A DNA stretch of 64,000 nucleotides from JALOOX01 sp964557955 (GTDB taxonomy: Bacteria > Desulfobacterota > Syntrophobacteria > Syntrophobacterales > Syntrophobacteraceae): the NCBI GenBank assembly GCA_964557955.1, contig CAZLCS010000001.1, positions 248,001 through 312,000 on the forward strand, read 5' to 3'. Position numbers and translations under genes: made by a program. This document shows positions 41,414-51,316 of the stretch, piece by piece; the first letter of the stretch is position 1; each line of letters starts with the position of its first letter. The notes beneath the pieces were generated by a model that did not search any database, was not told the DNA's origin, and saw nothing but the letters and a program-made list of their open reading frames with translations.

Positions 41414-44400
41414 ATGAAAAGGGTTAGAAATGTAGCTTTGAGGCTCCTCTTCGTCGTTCTCGCCTTTCTGGTTCTGCTCGGGGCCTTGGAGCTTCTCCTT
41501 CCAAAACTGGTCAATCTGGATGCGGTACAGAGGACGGTTTTCGATGAGCTTCACCAACGAATCCACTGTGAGACGGATTACAGTAAGATTGATTTCACTC
41601 TGTTTCCGCGGCCTCATGTGATCGTGAGGCAGGCGAGGCTCTGGCGTCCTGGCATCTTTGACGTTTCCATGAAATCCATGACCCTGTTTCCTGAGCTCCT
41701 GGCTTTGTTCTCGGGGGAGCTCCGCATCCGCGAGATGCAGTTTCAGAAGCCGGACATCCAGCTTTCCTGGCCGCTCCCATCCCCTGATCGGCCTGAGGAT
41801 GACGGTCCAGGGACTTCGATGCTGGAGAGACAGATCTCTCGGCTTGCCGGCATCGATCCGCAATTGGCCTTACATTTCGATTTTCTGAGGCAGACACCCG
41901 TTGCACCGCGTCTCAAGATCCAGGATGGTCGAGTTACGGTGACCCGCGAAGGGGAATCCCTTTTCGTCTTCGAGCATCTTCAGGCCCATGGAGTACGCAG
42001 TCCGGGTCACATCGAATTTGTCCTGGGAGGCGAATCCAGCATATGCGAAAAGATTTCCATCCAGACCTCCATCGACCTGACACAAGGGACCCTCAACGGT
42101 CAGCTCATTCTTGTCGGAGCGAAGCTCGATGCTCTGGGATCCTGCCTGCTGGAACAGACGCCCGTCCGCATGGGCGCGTCGCCCCCATCGAGGATAGCCC
42201 TTGAGTTCGCCTATCACCAGCACAAGGGCATTGACTTAACCCTTCAGGGCGAGATTCCGGATCTCACCCTCCAAAAGGGTGATCGGACCATCCGGTTTTC
42301 CGGGGCCAGATTTGACGCAGGACTTGCGTTGCAGGGACATACGGCCCGGTTGACCCTGAGCTCTTTGAAGCTGGACGAGCCTCGACTCATCGCCTCCGGA
42401 GCTTTCATTTACGAAGGGAAGGGCAGGGAGATGCGGGTGGAAGTGGAGGGCAGAGGGGTCGATGCGGCCGGGGTCCGAGCGGTTGCATTGGGGCTGTGGG
42501 AGGAAGAGAAATCGGTTCGCGAGACCTTTGAGGTTGTTCTGGGGGGAACCGTGCCGGTCATTCGCTACACGGTTCGAGGGCGCACCTTCGAGGATCTCAA
42601 AAAGCTCGAGAGCTCCGTCATCGAGGGGAATATGGAAGGCGGCATTATCTATATTCCTCCCGCAGATCTCGAGGTCGTTGACGCCCGGGGGGATGTGGAG
42701 ATCGTCGGCGGAATCCTCGATGCCTGGAACCTCAAGGGGCGCTCCGGGGAGTCCCGGGCGCTGGACGGAGTCCTCAAGCTGGCTCTCAAGAAAGACGCCA
42801 ACAAGGACGGTCCCTTCCATCTGGACCTGCAAATGGATGCAGACTTGAGTCGGCTCCCCCCCGTGTTGAACAAGACGGTGAAGGATCGGGAATTCTTGGA
42901 GGAGCTGGCTCAGATGCAAGATGTCGGGGGCCACGCGAGAGGCAGACTGGTCCTGGGAGAGACGTTGAAAGCCGTCAAGACCCTCGTTGAGGCCCGGGAT
43001 TTCGAGCTCCATGGGAGCTACGATCGAGTTCCCTATCCGATCCATGTGAAGGGAAGGGGGCTCAGATACCACGGAGATACGATTTCGATTGAAGGCCTGG
43101 AGGGCGCAGTGGGTCAGAGCACTTTTGAACCGCTGAGGCTGGCGGTTGACTGGGGCGATTCATCGCAGATCACGGTTGAATCGCGCAATCCGTTGCGAAT
43201 CCTTCTTGACGAGGTCTATCCCTGGTTGACTTCGTACCCTGGTATCAAGAGGGCGTGGAAGAGCATGGAGTCCCTCGAAGGGAAGCTCCTGATCCGTGAA
43301 GGCCTGCTGGAGGGGCCGCTGACGCATCCCGATCGATGGCGGTACAACGTTGTGGCGGATACCGAAAACGTGGTGATGCGGCACACTTTCTTTCCGGATT
43401 CCGTTATCGTCAATTCCGGGCGCATTCAGTGGACTCCGGGCAGCCTGTCGTTCAACGAATGTCGGAGCAATCTGCTGGATGCGGCCGTGACGGTATCGGG
43501 CAGTCTCACACTCCAGAAAGGCGATTTGTCGGCAGCGGATCTCGCCCTCAATGGGTTGATGGCTTCAGAGGCGATCGAGTGGGTGTCCGATCGCGTCGAC
43601 CTTTCACAGGAGTTTCGGGTTCGCGGGCCTGTCTCGCTATCCAACGCCCGTTTCACGTGGCTGAGAGACCGCCGCACCAGATTTTCAGCCGGAATCCTTC
43701 AGAACGGAGGACCACGGGTCGATCTGAACGTCCGATGGCAGCCGGATGAGTTGAATATAGCCAGTCTGAAAGTGAAAGATCGGGTTTCCGAGGGAGTTTT
43801 CTCCGTGGTGAGGAAAGGAGGGGGAATCGACCTCACTTTTGAAGGTGCCCTCAGCGGTTCCACCCTGGATCAGCTGCTTATCCGAAACACGCTGCTTTCC
43901 GGCTCCATGCGGGGGGGCTTTCAGACCACCATCCTTCCGGACGAGCCCATGCGCTCGACGGCAAAGGGGGCTGTGGAGGTGACAGGCCTCAAGATGGTGT
44001 GGAAGACGGCATTCCCGGTGGAGATCAAACAGGGCTCGCTCCAGGCCGAGGGGAGCCGGCTCAGTGTCCAGTCTGCTCTGCTCAGCCTGGAAGGGAGTGA
44101 CCTGAATCTCAAGGGCGCCATCGACTTCTCCCCCGAGGGATATGTTCTCGATATGGACCTGGCGGCGAACCAGCTGGTGTGGGAGAAGCTCAAAGAGCTC
44201 AGGGAGAGAGAATTCGAACGGCTGGAGAACAAGGGTGACGGCCGTGCTCTGAAGGGAGCTCTCAGGGTCAGGTCGGATCATCTGTATTGGGGGGTGTACC
44301 ATTTTGCCCCGGTTGAGCTGACGGTGGACATTCGCCCTGAGGGAGCGACCTTCGACTTTTCCAGGGCCTCTATTTGCGGGATCTCCTGCCCCGGCAGAAT

Positions 44401-45067
44401 CGAGGTCTCGCCGCAGGGCGTTCAGCTTGAGACACAGCTGACTGCACAGGATATGGAGCTGGACGAGTCGATCCTCTGTCTGTGGGACAAAGGGGGACTT
44501 ATTGACGGTAAATTCCAACTGCAGGGAGCACTGTCGGCCGGAGGAGCGGATGACGATCTGGTCTCTTCCCTGCGCGGGAAATTCGACTTCCAGGCGAAGG
44601 ACGGAAGGATCCTGCCCATTGGATTCATCGGGAAGGTTTTCTCCGTTCTGAACATTACGGAGATCTACCGGGGCCAGATTCCGGATCTCACCAACAAAGG
44701 GTGCGCGTACGACCTCATCACGGCTGCAGGTACAATCCAGGACGGTGTCCTGTCACTCGACAATTCGGTCGTTAATGCGCACTGTATGAAAATGGTATGG
44801 AGGGGGACCGTGGACCTCAAGGCCAAGAGGGTGGACATGATCCTGGTCGTAGCCCCCCTGAGAACAGTGGACAGAATCATCGATAAGGTCCCGATCCTCG
44901 GCGGCATCCTCAATGGGAGCCTCATCTCGTTCCCCGTCAGGGTTTCAGGGGATTTGAACGACCCCGATGTGGTTCCCTTGTCGCCATCTGCCTTGGGGTC
45001 GGGATTCATCGATTTCCTGAAGCGGACCATCATGACCCCCTATCGCCTGACGGAGCCACTTCGCTGA
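41414..45067 (+). CDS. Giant AsmA-like envelope protein (YhdP/TamB type)
   Basis: A 1217-residue protein with an N-terminal inner-membrane helix (LRLLFVVLAFLVLLGALELL, residues 9-28) and a very long beta-rich periplasmic part. The N-terminal AsmA part includes YSKIDFTLFPRPHVIVRQARL. The C-terminal domain (IGKVFSVLNITEIYRGQIPD, LRTVDRIIDKVPILGG, FPVRVSGDLNDPDV) is the AsmA-like C module. Such proteins form bridge-like grooves that carry phospholipid between membranes. A GGAGAGAG site precedes the ATG. It leads a likely operon with the metal ATPase, 54 bp upstream of it. Confidence 0.88.
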   Translation: MKRVRNVALRLLFVVLAFLVLLGALELLLPKLVNLDAVQRTVFDELHQRIHCETDYSKIDFTLFPRPHVIVRQARLWRPGIFDVSMKSMTLFPELLALFSGELRIREMQFQKPDIQLSWPLPSPDRPEDDGPGTSMLERQISRLAGIDPQLALHFDFLRQTPVAPRLKIQDGRVTVTREGESLFVFEHLQAHGVRSPGHIEFVLGGESSICEKISIQTSIDLTQGTLNGQLILVGAKLDALGSCLLEQTPVRMGASPPSRIALEFAYHQHKGIDLTLQGEIPDLTLQKGDRTIRFSGARFDAGLALQGHTARLTLSSLKLDEPRLIASGAFIYEGKGREMRVEVEGRGVDAAGVRAVALGLWEEEKSVRETFEVVLGGTVPVIRYTVRGRTFEDLKKLESSVIEGNMEGGIIYIPPADLEVVDARGDVEIVGGILDAWNLKGRSGESRALDGVLKLALKKDANKDGPFHLDLQMDADLSRLPPVLNKTVKDREFLEELAQMQDVGGHARGRLVLGETLKAVKTLVEARDFELHGSYDRVPYPIHVKGRGLRYHGDTISIEGLEGAVGQSTFEPLRLAVDWGDSSQITVESRNPLRILLDEVYPWLTSYPGIKRAWKSMESLEGKLLIREGLLEGPLTHPDRWRYNVVADTENVVMRHTFFPDSVIVNSGRIQWTPGSLSFNECRSNLLDAAVTVSGSLTLQKGDLSAADLALNGLMASEAIEWVSDRVDLSQEFRVRGPVSLSNARFTWLRDRRTRFSAGILQNGGPRVDLNVRWQPDELNIASLKVKDRVSEGVFSVVRKGGGIDLTFEGALSGSTLDQLLIRNTLLSGSMRGGFQTTILPDEPMRSTAKGAVEVTGLKMVWKTAFPVEIKQGSLQAEGSRLSVQSALLSLEGSDLNLKGAIDFSPEGYVLDMDLAANQLVWEKLKELREREFERLENKGDGRALKGALRVRSDHLYWGVYHFAPVELTVDIRPEGATFDFSRASICGISCPGRIEVSPQGVQLETQLTAQDMELDESILCLWDKGGLIDGKFQLQGALSAGGADDDLVSSLRGKFDFQAKDGRILPIGFIGKVFSVLNITEIYRGQIPDLTNKGCAYDLITAAGTIQDGVLSLDNSVVNAHCMKMVWRGTVDLKAKRVDMILVVAPLRTVDRIIDKVPILGGILNGSLISFPVRVSGDLNDPDVVPLSPSALGSGFIDFLKRTIMTPYRLTEPLR

Positions 45068-45121
45068 ATTCGTTCTGGGCAGGATGATGCCCGTCAGGGC
45101 GATGAACGGTGGTGATCGACC

Positions 45122-47323
45122 ATGGAAAAAAAAGTGTTTCGAATCCGCGGCATGTGCTGCGCTCAAGAAATCGGCTTGCTCAAGCAACGAGTCGGTCCCT
45201 TGGTGGGAGGAGAGTTGAACCTCAGCTTCGACCTTCTCGCCAGCAGGATGACCGTGACGGTAACGGATGATGCCGTCAGGGATTCCGATATCCAGAAAGC
45301 TGTGGCAGCGGCGGGAATGGAAGCCGCACCCTGGGATGACACATGCCCATCGGGCGTCTGCTCCGTGGGAGAGACGCTGTGGCAGAGGCGTGGCCTGCTG
45401 ACACTTTGCATTTTGAGCGGCCTGGCGATGGTCTCGGGTGTTGGCATCCAGGCCTTCCATTCAGGGAGTCTCATTGAGGCTTTGACCGAGGGTGCCCAAG
45501 GGGAGGTCGGACTGCACCCCGTGGCTCTCGCCTCTTACGTGGGAGCCGTGGTCCTGGGCGGGTTCCATATCGCTCCCAGGGCTTTTGCCGCCGCCAGGGC
45601 GCTGCGCCCCGACATGAACCTTCTCATGGCTGTAGCCGTCCTGGGAGCCATGGGGATCGGGGAATGGTTCGAAGCCGCGTCGGTAACCTTTCTCTTTTCT
45701 CTTGCTCTGCTTCTGGAGTCCTGGAGCATCGGTCGGGCTCGCAATGCCATCAAGGCTCTGATCGATATCTCTCCTGGCACGGCTCGATACATCTGTCCGA
45801 CGGACGGCGATATCGAAGAGGCTGCGGTGGATGAAGTGCCGGTGGGGGCCACCGTGCTGGTTCGTCCCGGCGAGAAGCTCCCTTTGGACGGAGTGGTCAC
45901 CAAAGGTTCCACCTCTGTGGACCAATCCTCCATCACGGGTGAATCCATGCCGGTCAGGAAGGGCCCCGGCGATGAGGTCTATGCCGGGACCATCAATCTG
46001 GACGGTGCCATCGAATTCCGTTCGACTCGCCAGTCCTCCGACACGACCCTTGCCCGGATCATCCACATGGTGGAGGAGGCCCAGTCTCGCCGTGCTCCGA
46101 CGGAGCAGTTCGTGGAGAGATTCGCGCGCATTTACACGCCCCTCATGCTCGGAATCGCTTTCCTCATCGCTGTGGTCCCGCCGCTAGTCCTGGGTGCCGC
46201 CTGGAGCTCCTGGTTCTACCAGGCTCTGGTCGTTCTGGTCATCGCATGTCCCTGTTCGCTGGTGATCTCCACTCCTGTGAGCATTGTAGCCGGTCTGACC
46301 ACCGCTGCACGAAATGGTGTCCTCATCAAAGGCGGCGCATATCTGGAGGCGCCGGCCTATCTGAGGGCCGTTGCCTTCGACAAGACGGGAACATTGACTC
46401 ACGGACGTCCCGTCGTTCAGGAGATCATTCCCCTGAACGGACACACGGAAGAAGAATTGCTGGTCCGAGCAGCGGCTCTGGAGACCCACAGCACCCACCC
46501 CGTTGCAGGGGCCATCTTGAGTCTGGCCAGGGCGAGGAATGTGTCCTATGCGCCCGCGGAGTACCTGGCCGTGCTTCCGGGGTTGGGGGCCCAAGGGGTC
46601 ATCGACTCGCGGACCTACTGGATCGGGAGTCATCGCCTCCTGGAGGAGTGGGGACACGAGACACCCGAGGACCACCGACTGGTCGAGGAGCTCGAAAATG
46701 CGGGCAATTCAGTCGTCATGATGTGGACCGAGGATCATTTGTGCGGGATGATGAGCATCACTGACGAAGTCCGGCCCGAAGCCCCTTCTGTGGTCCGATC
46801 TCTAAAGAAGATGGGGATCGAGCGGGTGATCCTCATCACCGGTGACAATGAGCGGACGGGAGAAGCCGTCGCAGCGGCCACAGGCGTTGACCGTTATCAG
46901 GCCGAATTGCTGCCGCAGGACAAGGTGGATGTGGTGAGCCATCTGAACAGCAAGTACGGGCGGGTTGCCATGGTGGGGGACGGCGTCAATGACGCACCGG
47001 CCATGGCGGCTTCAAATCTGGGAATCGCCATGGGAGCCATCGGAGCCGATGCGGCTATAGAGACCGCCGATGTCGCCCTGATGTCGGACGACCTCACCAA
47101 ACTCCCCTGGTTGATTGCTCATTCGCGAAGGACGTTGGGTGTCATCCGGCAGAACATCGCTTTCTCTCTGGCCGTAAAACTGCTTTTCCTCGCTATGGCG
47201 GCAGGAGGTGTTGCATCCCTGTGGAGTGCCATCGCAGCGGACATGGGGGCATCCTTGACGGTCATCTTCAATGGGCTGCGGCTTCTGCACAGAGGATCCG
47301 AGCCGAAGGCGGCAGCAGCCTGA
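45122..47323 (+). CDS. Zn/Cd/Pb-type heavy-metal P-type ATPase
   Basis: A 733-residue P1B ATPase. The N-terminal HMA domain carries a CCxxE site (GMCCAQE, C12, C13, E16) rather than the common CxxC, and a second Cys pair CPSGVC follows at 75-80. The membrane CPC is at 376-378 (ACPCSLVIS), the phosphorylation site D420 in DKTGTLTHG, the hinge GDGVNDAPA, the N-domain THSTHPVAGA. The last helix has DMGASLTVIFNGLRLL, the P1B-2 (Zn/Cd/Pb) pattern. It exports divalent metals. CCxxE sites are known in plant zinc ATPases and some bacteria. No merR/arsR regulator lies next to it. Confidence 0.94.
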   Translation: MEKKVFRIRGMCCAQEIGLLKQRVGPLVGGELNLSFDLLASRMTVTVTDDAVRDSDIQKAVAAAGMEAAPWDDTCPSGVCSVGETLWQRRGLLTLCILSGLAMVSGVGIQAFHSGSLIEALTEGAQGEVGLHPVALASYVGAVVLGGFHIAPRAFAAARALRPDMNLLMAVAVLGAMGIGEWFEAASVTFLFSLALLLESWSIGRARNAIKALIDISPGTARYICPTDGDIEEAAVDEVPVGATVLVRPGEKLPLDGVVTKGSTSVDQSSITGESMPVRKGPGDEVYAGTINLDGAIEFRSTRQSSDTTLARIIHMVEEAQSRRAPTEQFVERFARIYTPLMLGIAFLIAVVPPLVLGAAWSSWFYQALVVLVIACPCSLVISTPVSIVAGLTTAARNGVLIKGGAYLEAPAYLRAVAFDKTGTLTHGRPVVQEIIPLNGHTEEELLVRAAALETHSTHPVAGAILSLARARNVSYAPAEYLAVLPGLGAQGVIDSRTYWIGSHRLLEEWGHETPEDHRLVEELENAGNSVVMMWTEDHLCGMMSITDEVRPEAPSVVRSLKKMGIERVILITGDNERTGEAVAAATGVDRYQAELLPQDKVDVVSHLNSKYGRVAMVGDGVNDAPAMAASNLGIAMGAIGADAAIETADVALMSDDLTKLPWLIAHSRRTLGVIRQNIAFSLAVKLLFLAMAAGGVASLWSAIAADMGASLTVIFNGLRLLHRGSEPKAAAA

Positions 47324-47390
47324 TCCGGCGTTCCACGAGGGTATGCCGCCGCCACAAAAAACTGCCGTGCCGAAAGGGCTGCGAGCCCCA

Positions 47391-48329
47391 TCAGCAGATC
47401 AAAGGCCCGAAGTTCACATCATACCTGTGACAGAATGCCTGCCAGTCCAGCCGATGCTCCTGCGTTCCATACTGCTCGACAACATAAGCGGCAGCGACCG
47501 TACCCATTTGGCAGCAGGTCTCCCAATCCACCCCCAGAGAGCGCCCTTTGAGGACTCCGGCGCGAAAGGCGTCGCCAGCCCCGGTGGGGTCGAGAACCTC
47601 CTTGACGGGTATGGCCGGGATCAGGATCTTCTCACCCTTGCGATTCAGAATCACTCCCTGCGGACCTTGAGTTGTGATGACGATCTCCACGTTCCGGTAC
47701 AGGTCCTCCATTCTCCAGCCTGCGATCTGGAGGAATTGTGAGAGCTCGTATTCATTGGAAATGAAACAGATCGCCCCCTTCACAGCTTCTCGGATTTCTT
47801 CACCATTCCAGGTGTTCAGGCTCTGGCCGGGATCGAAGAAGAAGGGGACACCCGTTTCCCGTGCTTTTATAGCAAAACCGAGCATATCCATCTTGTTTCC
47901 CGGACCGATGAGAATCTGGGTGGAGTCCGCTGAATCGTTAAGGGGCGGGAGTTCAGCTTCATACGCCATGGCGCCGGGGTTGAAAGCCGTGATCTGGTTG
48001 TCGTCCAGGTCGGTGGTGATGTAAGCACCGGCCGTGAGAACCCCCGGTATCTGTTTGACCCAGCGATCCGAAAGGCTGTTGGAAGCCAGCCAGTCGCGGT
48101 AGCGACTGAAATCGTCGCCGGCCGTGGCGACGATGAGCGGGTATTCTCCGAGTCGGCGCAAAGTGTAGGCGATGTTTCCGGCAGTGCCGCCGAATTTCTC
48201 CACAAGTCCATTGATGTTGAAACAGACGTTGAGCACATGAATCTTATGAGGTAGAATGTGATCTGCAAAACGCCCGGGGAAATTCATGATGCGGTCATAA
48301 GCCAATGACCCGGAAATGAATGTTCGCAT
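47391..48329 (-). CDS. PfkB-family carbohydrate/nucleoside kinase
   Basis: A 312-residue ribokinase-family kinase. The start at 48329 has AAGGAGA seven bases upstream; the 22 codons before are not conserved. The N-terminal GG motif is KFGGTAGNIAYTLRRLGEYP and the C-terminal signature is LDPTGAGDAFRAGVLKG with the catalytic Asp. The N-terminus MRTFISGSLAYDRIMNFPGRF is of the adenosine kinase-like type seen in many deltaproteobacteria. The substrate is a sugar or nucleoside, not readable. It is convergent with the P-type ATPase gene; 67 bp separate them. Confidence 0.9.
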   Translation of the reverse strand: MRTFISGSLAYDRIMNFPGRFADHILPHKIHVLNVCFNINGLVEKFGGTAGNIAYTLRRLGEYPLIVATAGDDFSRYRDWLASNSLSDRWVKQIPGVLTAGAYITTDLDDNQITAFNPGAMAYEAELPPLNDSADSTQILIGPGNKMDMLGFAIKARETGVPFFFDPGQSLNTWNGEEIREAVKGAICFISNEYELSQFLQIAGWRMEDLYRNVEIVITTQGPQGVILNRKGEKILIPAIPVKEVLDPTGAGDAFRAGVLKGRSLGVDWETCCQMGTVAAAYVVEQYGTQEHRLDWQAFCHRYDVNFGPLIC

Positions 48330-48646
48330 GCCGATGTCTCCTTGGATGGTTTTGAACTTATATCCCTGAGAAAGCCGACGCCCTATCCCCAGCATCGGGC
48401 AATATAGACAATGTGGATTAACCTTAACATGGTCTTAAGATTCTTAAGATTCGCTGTGATTATCCCGAATATCCCCTCACTGGCGGTTGAATTCTGATCG
48501 GGTTTAGCGCCCGATATCGGGCGGGCAAAAATCTCTATGATACAATCAGTGTGGCGTAAAGCTAATTCCGAATGCGGGAACCTGCCACCTCGGCAGGTCC
48601 TGCAGCATGGTATCATGAACTCCAACATGATCAGAGGGTGCGAGTG
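48330..48646. promoter_or_regulatory. Divergent 317 bp region with a perfect palindrome
   Basis: The region separates the PfkB gene (minus) from the secreted protein gene (plus). GCCCGATATCGGGC (48509-48522) is a perfect 14-base palindrome; about 17 bases after it TATGATACAAT could be a plus-strand -10, so the palindrome would overlap the -35 and could be an operator. ACCTGCC-n5-GGCAGGT (48580-48598) is a perfect 7-bp hairpin in the leader. The binding protein is unknown. Confidence 0.4.
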
Positions 48647-49393
48647 ATGAAACACAATGTAGGCCACAGTTTTTGGAGGAGCGTGAGTTTCGGGCTTTGC
48701 TTCACCTTGGTCCTTGGGACCTCCTTGGCGTGGAGCGGCCCTTTGAGGCTCAAAATGACCGACGGAACAGCCGTGGAGGTTCCCTACTACTGGGAGGAAA
48801 ATGCCGAGTTCAAATTCGAGATCCCCGGCGGTGTTGCAGGGGTGCCCAAGGTGCAGGTCGCGGCTGTTCAGGAAGTCGTTGTGGACCGGGAATTCGATCC
48901 CCAGGTTCTGGCGGACTCCGGTGAAGCAGAGGCCAGGTCAGAGCAGATGAAGATCCTTCGGGATCTGATTGCTGCCACATCCACGGGGACTGCCATGTCC
49001 GAAAAGCTGACTCCCGAAGAGAGCCTCGAGCTTCTGAAAGCAGGGCGGGGGATGGACGGGGACGTCCGCACACGAGAAAAGGTTCACGCGGCGTTGTATG
49101 AAGTCCATGCAGATTTCTCGGAGCTTGTGAGGATTCCGGGGACAGGACTCCTGATCGAGATGAGAAAAGTCGTGACCAGCCGGAACGACCTGCGACAGAA
49201 TGGCTTCACGCTCAACCTGTACGATGGGGAGGGCAGAGTCATTCAGAGACAGTCGTGTCAGGTGAATGAACTGGATATGGATCGCAAAGCCATGAAGCAG
49301 CTGGGGCTGCGGGGAAGAGTTTTCACCCTGATGGCCTCGGTGCGCCCCGATGAGCGGGTCAAACGCTATGAAATCACCGTCGATCGCCGCTGA
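48647..49393 (+). CDS. Secreted protein of unknown function
   Basis: A 248-residue protein. ATG at 48647 follows a GAGGG site and gives a signal peptide: basic HNVGHSFWRS, core VSFGLCFTLVLGTSL, cleavage after AWSG-like residues near 30. The mature part is short beta then helical: KMTDGTAVEVPYYWEENAEF, an acidic stretch, and a C-terminal domain with GLLIEMRKVVTSRNDLRQNG and DLDMDRKAMKQLGLRG-like segments. No lipobox. I recognise no family with certainty; the C-terminal part resembles FxLYD-like beta domains only loosely. Confidence 0.68.
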   Translation: MKHNVGHSFWRSVSFGLCFTLVLGTSLAWSGPLRLKMTDGTAVEVPYYWEENAEFKFEIPGGVAGVPKVQVAAVQEVVVDREFDPQVLADSGEAEARSEQMKILRDLIAATSTGTAMSEKLTPEESLELLKAGRGMDGDVRTREKVHAALYEVHADFSELVRIPGTGLLIEMRKVVTSRNDLRQNGFTLNLYDGEGRVIQRQSCQVNELDMDRKAMKQLGLRGRVFTLMASVRPDERVKRYEITVDRR

Positions 49394-49505
49394 TCTCCGG
49401 ATAGGCGCCACCAAGCCTTGGGTTTTGGCTTTCTATCCACAGGAAGCACCCTTATCGTCTCTCCGCGGGCACGCTCCATGGTGCCGGTCCGTGCCGCTTG
49501 GCCGC

Positions 49506-49850
49506 TCATGATGGATTGGGTGAGCCCGGCTTCAAAAAGACCACAGTCGCCCCCCATCCCCCTCGTGAGTCGTCCGCCTGCCTGAAGGAGGCCACGAGGG
49601 GATGGCGTTCCAGGATCGCCTGGACTCGACGTCTCAATTGCCCTGTTCCCTTGCCGTGGATGATCCGAACTTCTTCGAATCCCTTTTCGAGGGCGGCAGC
49701 CAGATAGTCTTCCAGGAGCTCCTTGATCTCACTGGGCCTGAACGTGTGCAGGTCCAGTGAGTCCTCTATGGGGACTCTCACGGGGTCTTCAGGGAATTCC
49801 TCGCTGTCAAATCCCTCTTCTTGGCCATCGAATGTGTTCGAGCCGTTCAT
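49506..49850 (-). CDS. Smr-domain protein
   Basis: A 114-residue protein made mostly of one Smr domain. It shows LDLHTFRPSEIKELLEDYL, EVRIIHGKGTGQLRRRVQA and the closing GGWGATVVFLK. The LDLH and HGxGxG elements are the family's catalytic/DNA-binding core; stand-alone small Smr proteins are nicking-type nucleases or ribosome-rescue endonucleases in bacteria. ATG at 49850 follows AAGGATG; the longer frame is rejected. It lies 83 bp downstream of the glycosyltransferase gene. Confidence 0.9.
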   Translation of the reverse strand: MNGSNTFDGQEEGFDSEEFPEDPVRVPIEDSLDLHTFRPSEIKELLEDYLAAALEKGFEEVRIIHGKGTGQLRRRVQAILERHPLVASFRQADDSRGGWGATVVFLKPGSPNPS

Positions 49851-49933
49851 GATTGCATCCTTTTGGGGGTTGCGGACCTCGGAGCGAGGTCCCGCAGTCA
49901 GGCGATTTCCCAAGGTGAAGCCTGAAGCGCTGC

Positions 49934-51031
49934 TCATGATCCCTCAAGCCGTTCAAGAATCGTCCGGGCACAGATCTCGGCTCCATCCGTCCTGATTGTC
50001 GGGGGGCGGGCCGAGGCGCGCCGGATCTCAAGGATCGCCTGCTCCCAGTTGCCGGAATACAGGTCATCAGGGGATATGAACGCAATGGGAAGGCGCCGTC
50101 GCATGTTATCCACCAGTATGGGGTATTCGGGAAAGACTCCCCGGTCTGTGTAGATCATCGGAGTACCGTGCGCCAGGCAATCGGAGACAATTCCATACCC
50201 GGGTTTGGTGATCACGGCGTCCACTGCCGCGATCGCGTCTGTATAGGAAAGGTCGAATCCATCGAGACAGATACCGTTGGAGAGAGTGTAGCGGAGGGGG
50301 TGTTTGAAGAGGAACAGGGCTTCCGGAATGATTTCAAGTGATCTCAGAGCCGACCCACTCAAGTCCAGATCTGCAAAAGCAATCAGGTAGGCGGGCTGTT
50401 GCGGGTGGATGCCGAGCAGCTTGCGGGTCTCCGAAGGGTGGCGACCGGCGCGGCGGGCAACCAGGGGAACATCCATGCGCCGGGGGCAGGCAGAGCAGTC
50501 GCCGTGCATGGGAAGCTGAAGCAGTAGGTCGCAATGGCCATAACATTGGCGAATCCACTCCATGACCTTCCGCCATCTCGGGTCGTGCTCGACATACGCC
50601 GAATAGATCCAGTCCCAGGTGAAGTTCCCGATCCCCAGGGAGGGGATGCCGCAACGGTCGGCTGCAAGAAAAGCCACGAAGGGAATATCGGCCACCACGA
50701 GATCAAAGGACTGGGCCTTCAGGAATTGAGCTTCCTCTGCCAGCAGTTGTTCGGCCCCGGCTTGCAGGTTGATGAGGTTTGACAGAGTGGAGGCGAGGTC
50801 GAATCGGATGCTGTCCAGCTGAACCAGGCCGATATCGAGGCGCCTCCTGCGATAAGGCAGTGAATGTCCGATGTTCTGGGCCACCAGGAACTCGGGGATT
50901 TCGGAGACGATGGTGACCTCCACACCTGAATTCATGCGCAGCAGGCTTCGGATGACTTCAAGGGATCTCACTGCGTGCCCATAGCCATGGGGAGTGATAT
51001 AATAAGCCACCTTTCGGGTTTGTGCGCTCAT
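49934..51031 (-). CDS. GT1-like glycosyltransferase (GT-B fold)
   Basis: A 365-residue protein with the GT-B N-terminus AYYITPHGYGHAVRSLEVIR, a middle with SFDLVVADIPFVAFLAADRC and the C-terminal donor site AVDAVITKPGYGIVSDCLAH with GTPMIYTDRG. The pattern resembles the N-terminal part of L-arabinokinase-type and MurG-like proteins more than flavonoid GTs. It may transfer a sugar onto a cell-surface lipid or glycan. No acceptor evidence is present. The 285 bp upstream (51032-51316) holds the divergent dCMP deaminase gene's promoter region and no gene. Confidence 0.82.
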   Translation of the reverse strand: MSAQTRKVAYYITPHGYGHAVRSLEVIRSLLRMNSGVEVTIVSEIPEFLVAQNIGHSLPYRRRRLDIGLVQLDSIRFDLASTLSNLINLQAGAEQLLAEEAQFLKAQSFDLVVADIPFVAFLAADRCGIPSLGIGNFTWDWIYSAYVEHDPRWRKVMEWIRQCYGHCDLLLQLPMHGDCSACPRRMDVPLVARRAGRHPSETRKLLGIHPQQPAYLIAFADLDLSGSALRSLEIIPEALFLFKHPLRYTLSNGICLDGFDLSYTDAIAAVDAVITKPGYGIVSDCLAHGTPMIYTDRGVFPEYPILVDNMRRRLPIAFISPDDLYSGNWEQAILEIRRASARPPTIRTDGAEICARTILERLEGS

Positions 51032-51316
51032 CCTGATCCTTGATTGCGTTGATTGCCGTCGTCTGCATCAGTCTTCACTTATTCCCTCCGCCTGCTCAGA
51101 ATAACCCGGGATCTCAAGGTTTGCGCTGCACATCGGCATCGATGTGTGATATTTCCTTCGAAGCACTCAGCAGGGCCTTCTGCAAATAGATGTGTGAAAG
51201 CGAGGCATCCATGAGAGAGCTCATTTTCGGCAGCATCCGTTTTCAAAGGTCGCCGTAGGGTCGCATCAAGATAAGAGCGCCACAAGGTCCATTCCATAGT
51301 CAGGAGCGAACATCAG

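Noticed and set aside
47378..47391. Hairpin GGGCT-n3-AGCCC after the PfkB gene as terminator
   Set aside because: The stem is only five pairs and the T-run is short and displaced.
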